64,000 nt of DNA from Hypholoma sublateritium FD-334 SS-4 (taxonomy: Eukaryota > Basidiomycota > Agaricomycetes > Agaricales > Strophariaceae), in assembly GCA_000827495.1 (NCBI GenBank), contig KN817537.1:192419-256418 (forward strand), in the 5' to 3' direction. Positions 1 to 11,848 of the stretch are shown one piece after another. Both the position numbers and the translations under genes were made by a program. The stretch's first letter is position 1. Every line of letters begins with the position of its first letter. The notes beneath the pieces were generated by a model that was not told the DNA's origin, made no database searches, and saw only the letters and a list, made by a program, of their open reading frames with translations.

Positions 1-900
1 CATAACTGGGGTGTCGAGAACGCAGCAGCGCGCCATGTGTGACAGACTGAAGCCAGAAGAAGCGGTGAGTTCCGCGTTGAAGGATCCACCGATTCATGGG
101 AGAATATTTTGTCCGATGATTCGCTTTCGTCGAGGTACGATATGAAGATTTGCGAGACTATTTCGAAAGGAAGACGATGGAGAGGGTCGTGGCGGTAATT
201 GACCTTCGTCCTCAGGGTGCGCCTCTTTTCGCTCAAGTTGAAGCTGGATGCTGAAGGCGGTATCTCTGATACGATCTGCTTCAGACCCGAACAGGTTTCA
301 CAGAGGACTTCGCGAACGTCAAGGTCGCAGGAAGTAGAACCCCATGTACTGTCATAAAATGTTGCTTCCGATATGGTGGAGACCATGGAGTCGATCTAAC
401 CAGTAGTTCGACAGAATGGGGCCTAGGATATTTATGTTAGATTCATCATCCTCATGATTTATCGTCCACAAACACGCACCTTGGGAAAGGATGTAATATG
501 TTGCGGGTCGTGAGATTATGTGCTAGGGAATAGAGTCAATGGTTCCCTGTGAGATATGATCGATATACGGTACTGCTAGAGGGTTTGGAAGCCGCTCACC
601 GTCGCACAGCGTCTAGAGATGGTCGTAGCAAAACTTGAACCCGAACGTTGGAAATGATCTGGCGTGTTGCAGAAGCGATGAGACAGTGCTGGATGATTAG
701 ACATTTGTACTTGAAAATGGAGAGGGGTTGACACGGCCATTTCAGACACATCGACATAGCGGACCGGGTTCACTTGGTCACTTTTACACCTGCAGCGCAG
801 GCTAAGGATTTTTCATGTGATTGGCTAGCAGCTACTTAGGTCACACATCATAAAATTGGTAACGATAGAGCGTCCGAGGGAAACTGACCATACGACAAAT
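1..900. other. no gene recognised (left edge)
   Basis: Short overlapping frames only on both strands, none with a recognisable domain or convincing splice sites. Probably the 3' flank of the GST gene and intergenic DNA. Confidence 0.5.
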
Positions 901-1803
901 TCACACCACTTGCTGGTAATCCTTGAGGTGCTCGAGGAGCGCATTCCACCGCCCACCGTGCCAACTTGAGACATCTTTCCACTGCTTGCTTTCCTGTCCC
1001 CAGACATTCCTCCACAAGATAACGTGGGATGCCACCACGAAGTCGGCCCAGGAAGGAGTACTTCCCAGCATGAAAGGTCCATCGCTCTTTGCATACCAGC
1101 CTTCAACTCTACCAAGCCCTGCTTTGAACTTCGCCCATTCTGCTTCACCCTGATCGCCCTGCGGAACGAGGTTCTCCAACGACCGGCCAAACATTTTCTC
1201 TCGTGTGCGGCGAAAGAACTCTGCGCTCCGTGGATTGAGCATGGAGCATTCGGGTGCGTAGATGAATTGCCACATGTTGGCCATCTGGTGGCGGTGTGCG
1301 TAGATGAACGCAGTCTGTAGCCCTATCGTATTGTCGGGGAAGAGTTTTGGCGTCGTTGGATAGGTGGTTTCGAGATACTGCGCGATAGCTAAAGAATCGG
1401 AAACATATTTTCCCGTCGCAGGGTCATGGATAGCCGGTAGCGTGTAGACAGCGCTTCCATTTGATTTATTGGCTGTTGGTGTAATCCCCAAGTTCTTGCA
1501 GGTAGCCTCAATATCTGGATACTCAATCCATTGGGTCTTGTAAGGGATTCTTTTGTAATTGAGAGAGAACCTGGGCAACATATGTTGAGTTGTATTCAGG
1601 AATAGAAACCTCCAGGGAGATCACCTCGTTTTCCAGGTGTTCGGAGACCAAGCACGCTCAGGAAGCCTTGACGGTATATCGTAGAAAATGATCTGTCCAC
1701 CAGATGTGCCTTCCTTGCCATCCGAGGCGGTCGAACTGGCGCATCGCGGTAAGAATTGACGTAGTGGAGGTGGCGTTGACACTCCTCTGAGTGTCCTAGC
1801 CAT
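901..1803 (-). CDS. glutathione S-transferase, etherase-like/FuA type
   Basis: Two exons, 1803-1625 and 1570-901, joined across a 54-nt GTGATC...CCCAG intron that preserves the frame (TR|FSLNYK). The protein shows a thioredoxin-like GST N-terminal domain (FYDIP, AWSPNTWKTRF, then YTLPAIHDP and DSLAIAQYLETTYP) and an all-helical C-terminal domain containing GSTPSWADFVVAS. This arrangement is typical of the basidiomycete etherase-related/FuA GST group, which handles aromatic or lignin-derived compounds with glutathione; the exact class is inferred. Ser in SPNT is the likely catalytic position by analogy. The start is uncertain: ATG at 1803 gives an extension of about 37 residues rich in Arg, Ser and Thr before the usual beginning, and ATG at 1857 is also in frame. 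A short unseen first exon could replace the extension. Confidence 0.87.
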
Positions 1804-2409
1804 GCGCGTAGAAGCATACGCCTGAGACCGAGAAATCCACATATCGATGTCAGTCAACGAGGGCTGTGGTAAAGTAAATGTTTCGAAGCCATAGTTTGGT
1901 CATGGTGGTGAGAACTAGAGAGTCCGGCGTGGCCGGCGCCGATTCCGTCTCGTTTTGGTCGTCTTGAATAAACCAAACGCAAAGCAAACGCCAACTCTCA
2001 AGTCCACCTAGAGTCCAAGCAAATCTCAACGACGGCTAAATTTTAGCTAGACTTAGATATCAGTAAAAAAAAATCTTCTCGATACCGCCCAAGTAAGCCA
2101 GCCATAGCTAATCACCAGAAAGATATTTTGCAGTCGTACAGCGGTTCCAAGATTGAAAGTTGAAACAATTGTATGATAGTCCATGTATGTCCATGCAGAA
2201 GTGATATTTAATGTACAACATAATGTGGAGATCGATTACAATTAGTGGGTAGTACACTTAGAGAAACATGACAGCAAGAACACATTGCGGAAAAGATCGT
2301 CAGACATGAAGGTCATAAAGTCCGAGTCATGATACGAAGGGCCCAGAAAATCAATAAAAAAAAAGTGAACGTAGAGCGTAGAGAGAGCGTGGCAGATGGC
2401 CGCGACTTT
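1804..2409. other. intergenic, no gene seen
   Basis: AT-richer stretch between the start of the GST gene and the 3' end of the DUF6699 gene. It should contain the GST promoter. No long frame or RNA gene is visible. Confidence 0.5.
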
Positions 2410-3511
2410 TCATCTGAGCCGTAAGTGCAAGTGGCACCAGTTATCGGACGCCGTGTCGACCTTGAGACTTCGGATCCGAAATTGGTCCAAAAGATCAACG
2501 CGCCTGTACCGATCACCCTCCTTTGAGTGCCCAGTGTAGACGAGTCTTGCTGCTCCGGTCCTCTTCAGGAGCTCTTCCTTGTCAGGCGTGTCCGATACAC
2601 GGGCGATTTCTTTAGAGGAGAGCTCTTGCCTGAAGTACTGGTAAATCGCGTCCATGAGATCAAAAACAGTAATCGCCTCGCAGAGGTGGCCCCCAAGTTT
2701 GGCGTTCTGCTGAGAAGTCTTGGCACGCACGATGATACAACCCCAGTCCTTCCGGAATACGTCGCAGCGTGGCGCGTCGAACGAGATCGACACGCTCCGG
2801 ATGTCCTTCGCAAGCGCCGGGACGCTGAGATCGGGGCGGACGAACGTGACATTGGGTGTAGCATGCAACGGAGGGAAAGACGCGCCCAGGGGCAGGTTCC
2901 GCACGTCCCACTTGAGGCGGTTGTCCTTCGCCAGCTCGGGGATCAAAATGGGGCCCGCGGCTCCCTTCTCTGGCGCGGGGTCCCGGCATTCTGGGAGCGG
3001 GGCGTATTTCTGCAGAAACCACGGATCAGGGGACCACGAGCCTGCGGAGTCGATCGAGGCGGTCCGCGCATGGCTCGCGCGGTGGACGGTCAAGCTATCT
3101 TCGGATGGAAGGGGGACCGTCTGCATCCACGGCGTTGGTGGGACCGCGTAGTGCATCTGACTGCGGCTGCCAGCGCGTGCGCGGCGGGGCTTGGTCTGCC
3201 ACGACACGTCGCCATGGTATACAGGCTTGTTGACAGGCGAGACATCGTAAGGTAAGTAGGCCGCAGGGGGTTGCGCGCAGCCAAGAGAGTAGCGCCTTGT
3301 TCTTGTCCTTGGGCGTACTGGAGAATACAAGGCGAGGATATCATGAGCTGAACAAATTGGATGAACCAGGTTACTTACGTTCGGTGGCCCAGTAGCCCTG
3401 GGCGTAGGCATATGTGTACTGCGAGTATGTAGAACTGGCTGGCCAATATGAGTCAGTGTTCTGGTAATAGGGATGGAAGTGGGAGGCAGTGGGGCTGATC
3501 AAAGCAGGCAT
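2410..3511 (-). CDS. DUF6699 domain protein
   Basis: Two exons, 3511-3379 and 3317-2410, with a 61-nt intron (GTAAGT...CTCCAG); 346 aa. The N-terminal half is low-complexity and rich in Tyr, Ser and Pro. The C-terminal part from about residue 200 shows the features of DUF6699, a domain expanded in Agaricomycetes: a LKWDVRNLP lead-in, ITVFDLMDAIYQYFRQEL in the middle and RYRRVDLL near the end. No catalytic motif, signal peptide or membrane segment is visible. The function of DUF6699 is unknown. A long open frame on the opposite strand (2527-3255) is a GC-rich shadow of this exon. Confidence 0.78.
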
Positions 3512-4296
3512 TTTCGGAAATAAAGATATGAGAAAAATTAACAGAATCAATCGCAGAATACCATGGAATAGATGGTCCAAGAATCGGAAAGCGCCGTTGC
3601 GTCAAGCAAACGGCGAGAAAGAAGGAAACAGAAATGAACAAGATTAAGGGTGAAGATGAACTTACTTGACTGCCTAACGCCTGTGCGATATATATATTTG
3701 ACGGTACGGCATGTACGTTGCACGCGGAAGAGTATCTATATTCTGATGGGCCATTCCTAAGAAGCAAAAGTAAGTACAATACCTCTGGGATGTCGACGAC
3801 GCGACAAGCGCAGGGCAAGTGTCGTTGCCGTCGCCCACATCTCACCCGCACTTACTACAGGCGTCACTCGGCTCCGGGTGCTTTATTGTTTTCTGCATCC
3901 CGCTGTCTCTCGAAGGCCGTCGAAGAACTAGCTCTACGCCCACAATGCACTCCTATTGTAGGTCTGCTTGTCTTTTTTGTTGTTGCTGAAGCTGTTGTTG
4001 TGGTGAGGATCAAATTATGACGGCGGCTGGCGACTGCAAGCGTGTGCACACACGGCGTGCGCCTTTTGCCGACCCTCTAAATTCACGCAACTCTCCGCCT
4101 TCCAAATGTAGCAGATTGAAGCATTCAATTTGAATTTATTGATTTAAGTACAGAATCATTGAGTAGGGTACTTGAATGAAGTTTAAATAAAAGCAGTTGG
4201 TTAAGTCTTGTGTACAAAATGTTGCTAAATCAGCGCAAACCTCCATTGAACGAACGAATCGCAGACAGTTTCATTTAGGTAATAATTGCAGCCCGT
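3512..4296. other. intergenic, no gene seen
   Basis: Holds the presumed promoter of the DUF6699 gene (a TATATATA stretch on the - strand near 3688-3697) and the 3' flank of the next - strand gene. No domain is recognisable in the short frames. Confidence 0.5.
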
Positions 4297-5704
4297 CTAG
4301 GGAGTAAGATTTCCTTCAGCCACTTGATAGGGCGGGGGTGATCGAACAGAGAACACAGAAGCCATTCGTGATAGTCTCATAGAAATTAGTGCGTCCTCTG
4401 GAAGGCCGGTGGTTCGACGAAGAGGTAGCGGAGGGGGATCGTTTAGCGCTGTTTGGAACGAAGTAGGTACTTCGTACGAAGGGGGTCTCGTATGCCTTGT
4501 ATTCCGTTTTAAAATTGGGACAGCGGAAGGAGCACTGAGTTTCTCGTTCGCATTGAGATTATCACAATAATCCGAAGGGCCAGCTACTCCGACTTCTGCG
4601 GCGAGAACGAAAGGCTGGAGTGATTGGACGGGAGGTAGAGGCGCATCGGACATATCGAGCGTCATCCTCGACATGAGTCTTCGCCTTCTTCTCCGGTAGC
4701 AGCAAAATATGATGAAACTAGTTATCACAGTCAAAACGACGCCCGCGACCGCACCAATGATAATCGGTAATATGTTAATTTTCTTGGCTGAAGCATCGGG
4801 TTGGGCGGAGCCTGAAGGCGATTCCGTTTCCTTAGATTCCGTCACCAAAGTGGTTGAAATGCTGGTGATGAGTCCGACTGGGTTCGAAGTCGCAGCTGTG
4901 GTCTCAGTGCTCTGGGTCGTGGTAGTCGATGAGGCGGTGGCCGTTGAGGTGGAATCAGCGGAGGTGGTGGAAGGTATAGAAGCAGGAGTATTTGCAGCAG
5001 AGGACGCCGTACTACTGGCGCAAGTGGTTGTAGTAGTGATAGCTGAAATATCCGCCACATCAAAACTTTATAGACCGTTTGGTAAATTGTTTCTGTCATT
5101 CTAAGAAAATAAAAAAGCACCTAAACATGTCCAGCAGAGCTGCTGAATCGCTCTTCGAGGGCGCTGATACGACGATTGTGTGCTCTCCATTCGCAGTCCT
5201 AGTAAACGTATATAATTTGCTGGACTCTACGGTTGGAGATCCAATTCCTGATCTATTTCTTGGCACACTGTGGTCTTGAAGGTCAACGATAGTAGTGACC
5301 CCGTCGACAATGACTGCCGTATTAAGAACGTAGGGGTATTTCGGAGCCCAGGAGTGCGCGCTGAGAACTAAAAAGGAGAATATTAGCGCGCGTCCAGGAT
5401 AATAAAAACACGAAACTTACAGGTAGATTTAATCGTAGCTGTTGCACCATCTTGCAGCGAGATCATATGTGTTCCTCCTTGGTCAGCAGTGTCCGATACC
5501 TTAATCCACACCAAGACAGGAGTAGTCGGAGCCGGACCATAAACTATCGAAGAATCTCGATCATCCAGAGTAAATGTCGCGGCATTTGCGTTTAAGCTTG
5601 CGAGTGAAAGAGCGAGAGCAGCCGTCGTGTACAGTTTCCGAGCCTGTGGATACACACGAAAATAGAAAAGGCAGACCGAGGCAAGCAACCTCGAAAATTC
5701 TCAT
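4297..5704 (-). CDS. single-pass membrane protein A with Ser/Thr stalk and PPPY tail
   Basis: Four exons: 5704-5690, 5643-5421, 5367-5121 and 5065-4297, all with standard splice sites and matching phases; 417 aa. Order: short signal peptide (ARKLYTTAALALSLASLNANA), an extracellular domain of about 140 aa, a Ser/Thr-rich stalk of about 80 aa, one membrane helix (INILPIIIGAVAGVVLTVI) followed by a run of Arg, and a cytoplasmic tail of about 135 aa. The tail holds PPSY and ends with SPPPYQV; PPxY motifs bind WW domains such as those of Rsp5/NEDD4 ligases. The layout resembles fungal wall or surface sensors, but no named domain was recognised in the ectodomain. It is a tandem paralogue of the gene at 6731-8319, with DMFSFDV and TIVDLQD conserved. 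The 5-codon first exon is the least certain part. Confidence 0.75.
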
Positions 5705-6730
5705 AGTAAATAACCTTTCGCGATTGGCAAATGCTTGGTATTCCCAGAATAACACAAGGCTGGAACAATAATGGACAGGCAGTCTGATGGCTCTTCGACG
5801 ACAAGCTACGCAAAAATTGAAATTGATGAGAAAATATATAAGACGCTTGTTCGAATTCGCCGACGGAGCACACACCACATGAAACAATCCTCCCTCCCGA
5901 GAACCATTAGGAGGATCCTGGATCTTCCCGAATGTCTTTAAGTGCTAACACCGTCGCCTAGTGATGACCAGGGAAACAGCGCTACGCTTGGCATGGCCTT
6001 TCATGCGAAGAATGTTGCATGGAGGGGTACAAAGAGGCCTGTTGGGGCCGCTTATATGGAGAGCTCGTGTTGCGACGTATGTGCGCAGACCCTTCGACCC
6101 GCGAGTCTGCGGAATCAATGCGTTGGCGAATTGAGCTAGCCCTGGGGCTCAGACTTGTTTGGTATCCTCCATGATGGTGACGGGATGTGACTGCTATACA
6201 TTGAGTTCTGAAAATCCATGGTCATTAACACTGTGCGTCCAGCAGTCAAACAGTGGGTTGGTGGTAGGTGGTAAGTACGGAAGTCGAACGAACGACCGCC
6301 GTGGCTTGGCCGTGGCAAATTGCCAGGACACTTTCGGCATATTGCGGTGCCGAGCTTCCAAATCCTCGGCTCGGAGGCGCATCGTCGGGCAACAGCACAA
6401 GGAAGTGCATTAATCGATTCCTCCCCCCGATACTATGAGATAAATATTATACGATGAATCAAACCGAAAGTCCAAATTGTTTAACAAAAATACACTTGCC
6501 AAAAAATGGCAAGAATGTCGACGTGGAGTCGAATTTCGACAAACTTTCCCAGTCGAGTCCCAGTCAGTGATAATAATGAGTGATAATACAAATTATGAAA
6601 GGAAGGAGATAAAAATGAGTGATGCATCTACGCATTTATATGCCAGATATGGTATCGTAATATGTAAAATTAAGTCATAGCACGGACCACGTTCAAGTCA
6701 TTAGAGCCTTGTCGGTCATGTATCTCACTT
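5705..6730. other. intergenic, no gene seen
   Basis: Upstream region of membrane protein A and 3' flank of paralogue B. A TATATAT stretch lies at about 5833-5840 on the - strand, near 130 bp before the start of A. Only short unsupported frames. Confidence 0.5.
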
Positions 6731-8319
6731 CTAGCGCATAAACTTGGAGCTCTCATCCCCCAAGTGGTACGGCGGAGGCATCGGGGGACGGGACCGCGCA
6801 GGCAGTTTTGACACCCTGGTAGCGTGCAAGAGCTCCGCATCTTCGTACATGCTGAGAGTCGGGCGAGAGGTTGCCGCAGTCGATTTCCTCCGGAGGGAAG
6901 TCGCAGGGACCGCGTACGAGGGGGTGGGTCGGTATCGCGAGTTCGGATCCCACTCTAAAACAGTAGGAGAGGCCACCCTTTTCTCTGCAGGGTATACAGC
7001 CTTTTCGAAAGGATTCTCTCGAGAGTTCATAACGCGGACAGTAGACCGAGTGGGGTGGGGGTTGGGAAGGGCTGGCAGGTCCTTATAATCTGGCATCGCG
7101 GGGGTGTACTTCCCATCCTCCTGAGGCTGGCTATTAGGCCGGTGCAACTGAGCGGGGACAATAAGGCGAGTCTGAGACGTATTGGAATGAGTAGAGAGAG
7201 TACGCCCTTGGTCGTAAGATTGATGGGATTGCGCTGGAGATATTAACCTCGACCCTGAGGTAGTAGAGGACGCCGAGGAAGTGCGATTTGGACGCGAAAC
7301 TTCGGTCCAAGGAAACCTTCCCGTAGCGGGAAAAGGAATGACTGGATCGATCAAGCGTGCGTTCTTGCATGGACGCCTGCGTTGTCGGCGGTAGTACAGA
7401 TAAATGACCAGAATCCAGGACAGGAGAATTAATATCGCCCCCACTAGCACGCCAATAGTCACCTGCATAACCTTCGCCTTCCTGCGGGCGGCGTCAGAAG
7501 AGAGAACGGAGGGTGAGCTTGTTTCATTCGGATCTGTTGGTGACGCAGTTGGGACGACCGATGGTACCTTCGTGGCAGGCGTATCAGTGCTGAGACCACC
7601 AGTTAAACTGGTCGGGGTCGCAGTAGGAATAGAGTCGACAGAAGTAGCACTGGGGGAGGAGGACGTAGTCGAAATAGGCGGCGACGTTCCGGTGCTAATA
7701 GACCAGTCTGTAACATCGAAGCTTCGGATACAGCCATGTCAGCGATATTTCCTGTCTGCTCTGCGAATGTATAAGGCGAACCTAAACATATCCATAACAG
7801 CAAACGATCCGCTCGGAGGCGTCGAGACGACGATTGTATGTGGCTCATTTACAGTTCCGGTGTAAGTGAATATGATGTTTGATGGCAATGTAGGCAACAC
7901 CGTTTGATCAGTCACCGCCTGGACGCTGTAGTCCTGGAGGTCGACGATATTGGCTACTCCGTCAATGTAGACTGCGGTGGTGATGGGGTAGGGCCATTTG
8001 GGAGACCAGAATGACGCGTTAATGACTAAAAGTTGGGAGTTGGTTAGTTCATATTACTCACGAGAGAACGTACGAAAAACTTGCAGCTGCACATAATCGT
8101 GGCCGTGGACCCAGGCATCGTCGACATCATATACCCCCCTGCTGGGTCCGTAGAATCTGAAATCCGCTCCCACCCCCCCGCGACCGTGCCCACACTAGGC
8201 TCATAATCTATACCGGCGTCTTGATTATTCAAAATGACCGTTTTCGCAAGTGCGCGTATGCTGATAAACGAAAGGAAAAGAACGGCTGTTAGATAAAGTA
8301 CCCCAGCCTGTGGATACAT
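6731..8319 (-). CDS. single-pass membrane protein B with Ser/Thr stalk and PPPY tail
   Basis: Exons 8319-8085, 8025-7782 and 7721-6731; 489 aa. Signal peptide (MYPQAGVLYLTAVLFLSFIS), ectodomain, Ser/Thr/Pro-rich stalk, one membrane helix (VTIGVLVGAILILLSWILVI) followed by basic residues, then a long cytoplasmic tail ending MPPPYHLGDES. The ectodomain aligns with paralogue A along its length (NIVDLQDYSV against TIVDLQDHSV; HTIVVSTP against HTIVVSAP; MDMFSFDVTDW against LDMFSFDVADI). The intron 8026-8084 starts with GCAAGT, where paralogue A has GTAAGT at the same position and phase. The start at 8319 gives a good signal peptide. An upstream exon as in gene A is possible because the sequence before GCT is homologous to the end of A's first intron. 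Function unknown; a surface sensor or adaptor for a WW-domain ligase is inferred. Confidence 0.75.
8026..8084 (-). other. GC-AG intron in membrane protein B
   Basis: Donor is T|GCAAGT instead of GT and acceptor is TTTTAG. Splicing here gives SFINASFWSPKWPY, which aligns with STFLSAHSWAPKYPY of paralogue A, so the boundary is supported by homology. Confidence 0.75.
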
Positions 8320-10685
8320 GAGAAGAAAAAGCAGACCAAGACCCACATCCGTTGACAGCGCCTCTAAATAGTACGCCGTAAGCGCGTAGACGGTGAGATA
8401 ACCAGCCATCCCGTCAAGTGCAGTTCGCCCGAAGCGTCACAAAGCCCTGCTTCCCAAAACGGCGGAAAGGTACGACTTGGTGTGTCATTGATGATTAATG
8501 ATACGCGCCCCTTGATGTCAAGGCGGCCGGCTGGAACGCGCCCACGAGCGCCCTCTCTTCGAGATACAGCACTGGCACCTCGGAGGCAAAGCTCTTCTAT
8601 GAGATAGAGCATTAAATTAGGTCCCAATTTGTAGATTGAACCAAATGGGCATTAGCTACAGGAAGATTCTACAAGTCCGAAGGGCGATTACAGCGCCCGT
8701 CTGCAGGACCGACAATGGTAGTCGCTTTGATCCGTGATTGGTTGCCGACTCGCGTTCGTTGATTTGTTGGTCCTTGTTCCGCTTCGGGTAAGTTGCCCAG
8801 GATCGACGCAACAAATCAACCGAGATGAATTTCCACTGGCTACCCAAATTGACCATTCCCATTTGTGAATCGTGAAATTGTGAAAAAGGCGGAATGTGCG
8901 TAAAGGTGGCGAAAATGTCGGAAAACGGCTGAGAATTCTGCGACCGACGTTGACAAGGAACTAAAATGCGCGTATCTTATCACAATAATAGTTTACGCTT
9001 ATGTTTCATAGTAATAACTGTAAAGAAGTATATATTATAATCTTTGCGAGAAACTTCATGGAATTCAATGCACACATACACGGAGGAGGACAGCGGAGGC
9101 TAGCGGAGGCCAACGGAAGCTTCTATTTTTAGCTTGATGCCGCCTGGACGCGGAAGCAAAAAAGTGTTTGAATTTGTGGGTGCTCCGGAACCGGCAACAC
9201 CGCTGGGCCCGGAGTTTATGGTGGACTTGAACGTTCGTTCTGATGCTCTCCGCCGGGAGTCCGGGACTCGCTTCCCGTCAAAATACAAACAATATATGAA
9301 TAATACAGAATTTCCAACGGCCGCCTCATGTTCGATTTTGACGTAGGCTTGTAATTGATGAACAACAAAAGCACGAGGAGACCAGGACAACGATAAATGT
9401 GGGCTCTCTGAAGTCGTGTAATGTTATGTACTTCGCGTGTCATAGGTTTCAGCCTGAATTCATGGAATGCGCAGAGGCATCCACCAGACGTTCAACAGGC
9501 TCGTATGGGAACTGCGTCCTGGAAGTGACACGCGCTCTACTTATCTCTTACTGATGATATCTAATACACATAACACATCCGATACCACTGCTCTTCATTG
9601 AACTTACTTCGAAACCCGAGTGATTAAATCACCAAGACAACACAGGCTGGCACGCCGCATCCACACTCCAGCACTCCACCAGCCGGGCCTCGATATGTCG
9701 CGACGCGTCCCACATACTTGCCTCGCGCCGTCGCACGAGGAGGAGGAGCCCCAAGATCGCAGTATAATCAAGCGGGTGCTCGGCGCTCGCGCCCTTGTCA
9801 CCAACTACACATAAATTGGCGCCAAAGCACGCATTCAAGGTGACTGCATCTCCGACCCACGTATGTACAAGAGCCAGAGGCTGAGCGCCCGCGGCCTCAG
9901 CCCCAAGACGACTATTCGGCTCAGCACCTCTTGTCCTCGCACCGTCTTGTACCTATAAATAGCACTCATTAAGCTTAACTTGATCTTCTACGCGACCTTC
10001 ATATCAGATCAATGAAATCTCCCATGGCGAGGTGATGCTAAGTAAGTAAAAATACCACCGCGCGTGCTTCGAGCCGCCGCCCGCACAAATCGCGCGCGGA
10101 CGCGGTGGTGCTGCTAACTCCTCAGCGTCCACTCTCCCCGCGAGCAGACAGACAGGCATGCAGGCAAGGCCGCAGTGCACCCCCGCCTATGTATACCCGC
10201 CCGCGAGTACAAGGCTGAAGGAGGTGCCACCACTGGGAACGATCACTGATGGCGTACCCCGCGCCCGCCTTCACATGGGCACCACCGGCGCACAGCGATC
10301 ACACTCCCATGCACACATTCATGCCCGCCTATGAATGAATGAATGAACGAACGCACAAATGAATACATGTACGGCGCAGCCCGCGCTCGCCGCGACTCCC
10401 ACCTCCGTGCGATGCAAAGCGGTCAATTGTCGTAGTGCTAAGGATATGGATATGTAGTGGTACATGCGAGTAAAGCGCAAAGGGCATGTGCGCCGCGCGC
10501 GCGGGGGGGGGCGCACGGCACGAACGAAGAGAATAGGGCGTGGTAGGCTAGCGTGTGGGCGGAGACGTGGATATGCGTGCAGTCAGGTCCGAGGCGGGTA
10601 AGCGTGGTAAGATCGTATGTACATTCGAGGGTTCATGGCGCGCGTGCGCACATGCGCACGCGTAGATGGGATTGAGCAGTTCAGG
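8320..10685. other. intergenic, no gene seen
   Basis: About 2.4 kb without a supported gene. It contains imperfect short direct repeats (gcggaggc units near 9090-9120), a GAAT tetranucleotide run near 10331-10350 and a poly-G run near 10503-10511. Frames on both strands are short and give no recognisable protein. Confidence 0.5.
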
Positions 10686-11750
10686 TCAGAGCAGAACGAG
10701 CGCGCTGAGCACGGCTCCAGCGCAAAGCGCCGCCACTTGGAAGGCACTGCCGCCGGCGGGGCGCAGCGCGCGCGCGGCGCTCGTCGTCGCCGACGCGCCG
10801 AGCGCGGTGCCGCTGCCCGTGCTTGCGATGCTCGTGCTCGGGGCCGTTGGGGTAGTCGACGGTGCGGACGAAGACGCGGCCGTCGGCGTTGTAGATTCGC
10901 CCGCGGGAGTGGCGGAGCTCGTGGCCGAGTCCACGGTGATGCTGTCCCCGCCGGTGATCGTCGAGCCGATGATGGGTGGGCTCGGCGGGTTGGTCACTGA
11001 CGCGGAGGTCGTGGCGGGTGGGTTGGCGGGGGCCGGCGTCGCGGTGCTCGATGGGTTGGCGGGCGCAGAGATGCGCGTGATGGAGAAGGCGGGGCTGGTG
11101 TTGCCCGAGTCGCCGAATACTGCATGGGTATATGTTCTTTGAATTTGATTTTCGATGTGCATAACGCCAAGGCTACTTACGGACGATGAGGTAGTCGTCC
11201 CGCGGCGGGACATTGGGCACTGTGATCTGGACACTTCCATCCGTGAGGTTGAAGCCGCTTGCAAGCGGGTTGTCTGCGAGCAGCTCGGTCAGTAATCATG
11301 CATACATGCATTCCATATCGCCGAACGGCCAGCGGGAAGCTCGGCTAGCATTCGCTGTGCCGCGGGTATCCCCAGCCGCTTCGAGACACGAAGCACGAGA
11401 CGAGGGCAGCACTCACTGAAGTCCAGGTTCAGGCTGTTGTTCGCCTCGAAGCCCAGGATGACCTGGCCAATGATGTTCGTGATCTGCGAGACGGGCGGGA
11501 AATTCGACGTGTCCCTACACGATGCGCGAGACAATCAATCAGCACGCGCCCCGCAGCGCCATGCACCACCCACGCCGCACACGCGCACTCACCAGGTCAC
11601 CGTCTGCGTCGTCCCTATGGGCCACACCGAGGCGGCGGTCGGGCTCGTAATCGTCGGCGCGATGACGTCGCGGCGGGACACAGGGGACGCCTGCCCGCCG
11701 AGGGCGGCGACGGCGAGGACGGCGGCGACAGTGCGGAGGAGGGCGAACAT
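10686..11750 (-). CDS. Kre9/KNH-family Ser/Thr-rich GPI-anchored wall protein
   Basis: Four exons: 11750-11593, 11514-11417, 11273-11181 and 11119-10686; 260 aa with all phases consistent. Signal peptide of about 20 aa (LLRTVAAVLAVAALGGQA), then a Kre9/KNH domain at about residues 30-118 with the usual marks: ITSPTAASVWPIGTTQTVTW, then NPLASGFNL, PPRDDYLIV and FGDSGNTSPAF. A long Ala/Ser/Thr/Pro linker follows, and the protein ends in a hydrophobic tail (ALCAGAVLSALVLL) that fits a GPI-anchor signal. In yeast, Kre9 and Knh1 act in beta-1,6-glucan assembly; basidiomycete members are surface proteins of unclear role. A TATATAAA box lies about 91 bp before the start codon. A second member with the same exon plan lies at 19915. 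Confidence 0.88.
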
Positions 11751-11840
11751 CGCGGACTCGCGGGGGGACGAGGATGCTCGGCGGCGGGGTGCTGGACGTG
11801 GAGGGGAGCGTCAGAGGTCGTATGTTTGTTGAATGTGTCA

Positions 11841-11848
11841 TTTATATA
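11841..11848 (-). promoter_or_regulatory. TATA box of Kre9/KNH gene
   Basis: TATATAAA on the - strand, 91-98 bp upstream of the ATG at 11750, at a usual distance for a fungal core promoter. Confidence 0.5.

Noticed and set aside
2527..3255. 242-codon + strand frame opposite the DUF6699 gene
   Set aside because: It is antisense to a gene with a recognisable domain and good splice sites, and gives no recognisable protein; GC-rich third positions open the opposite frame.
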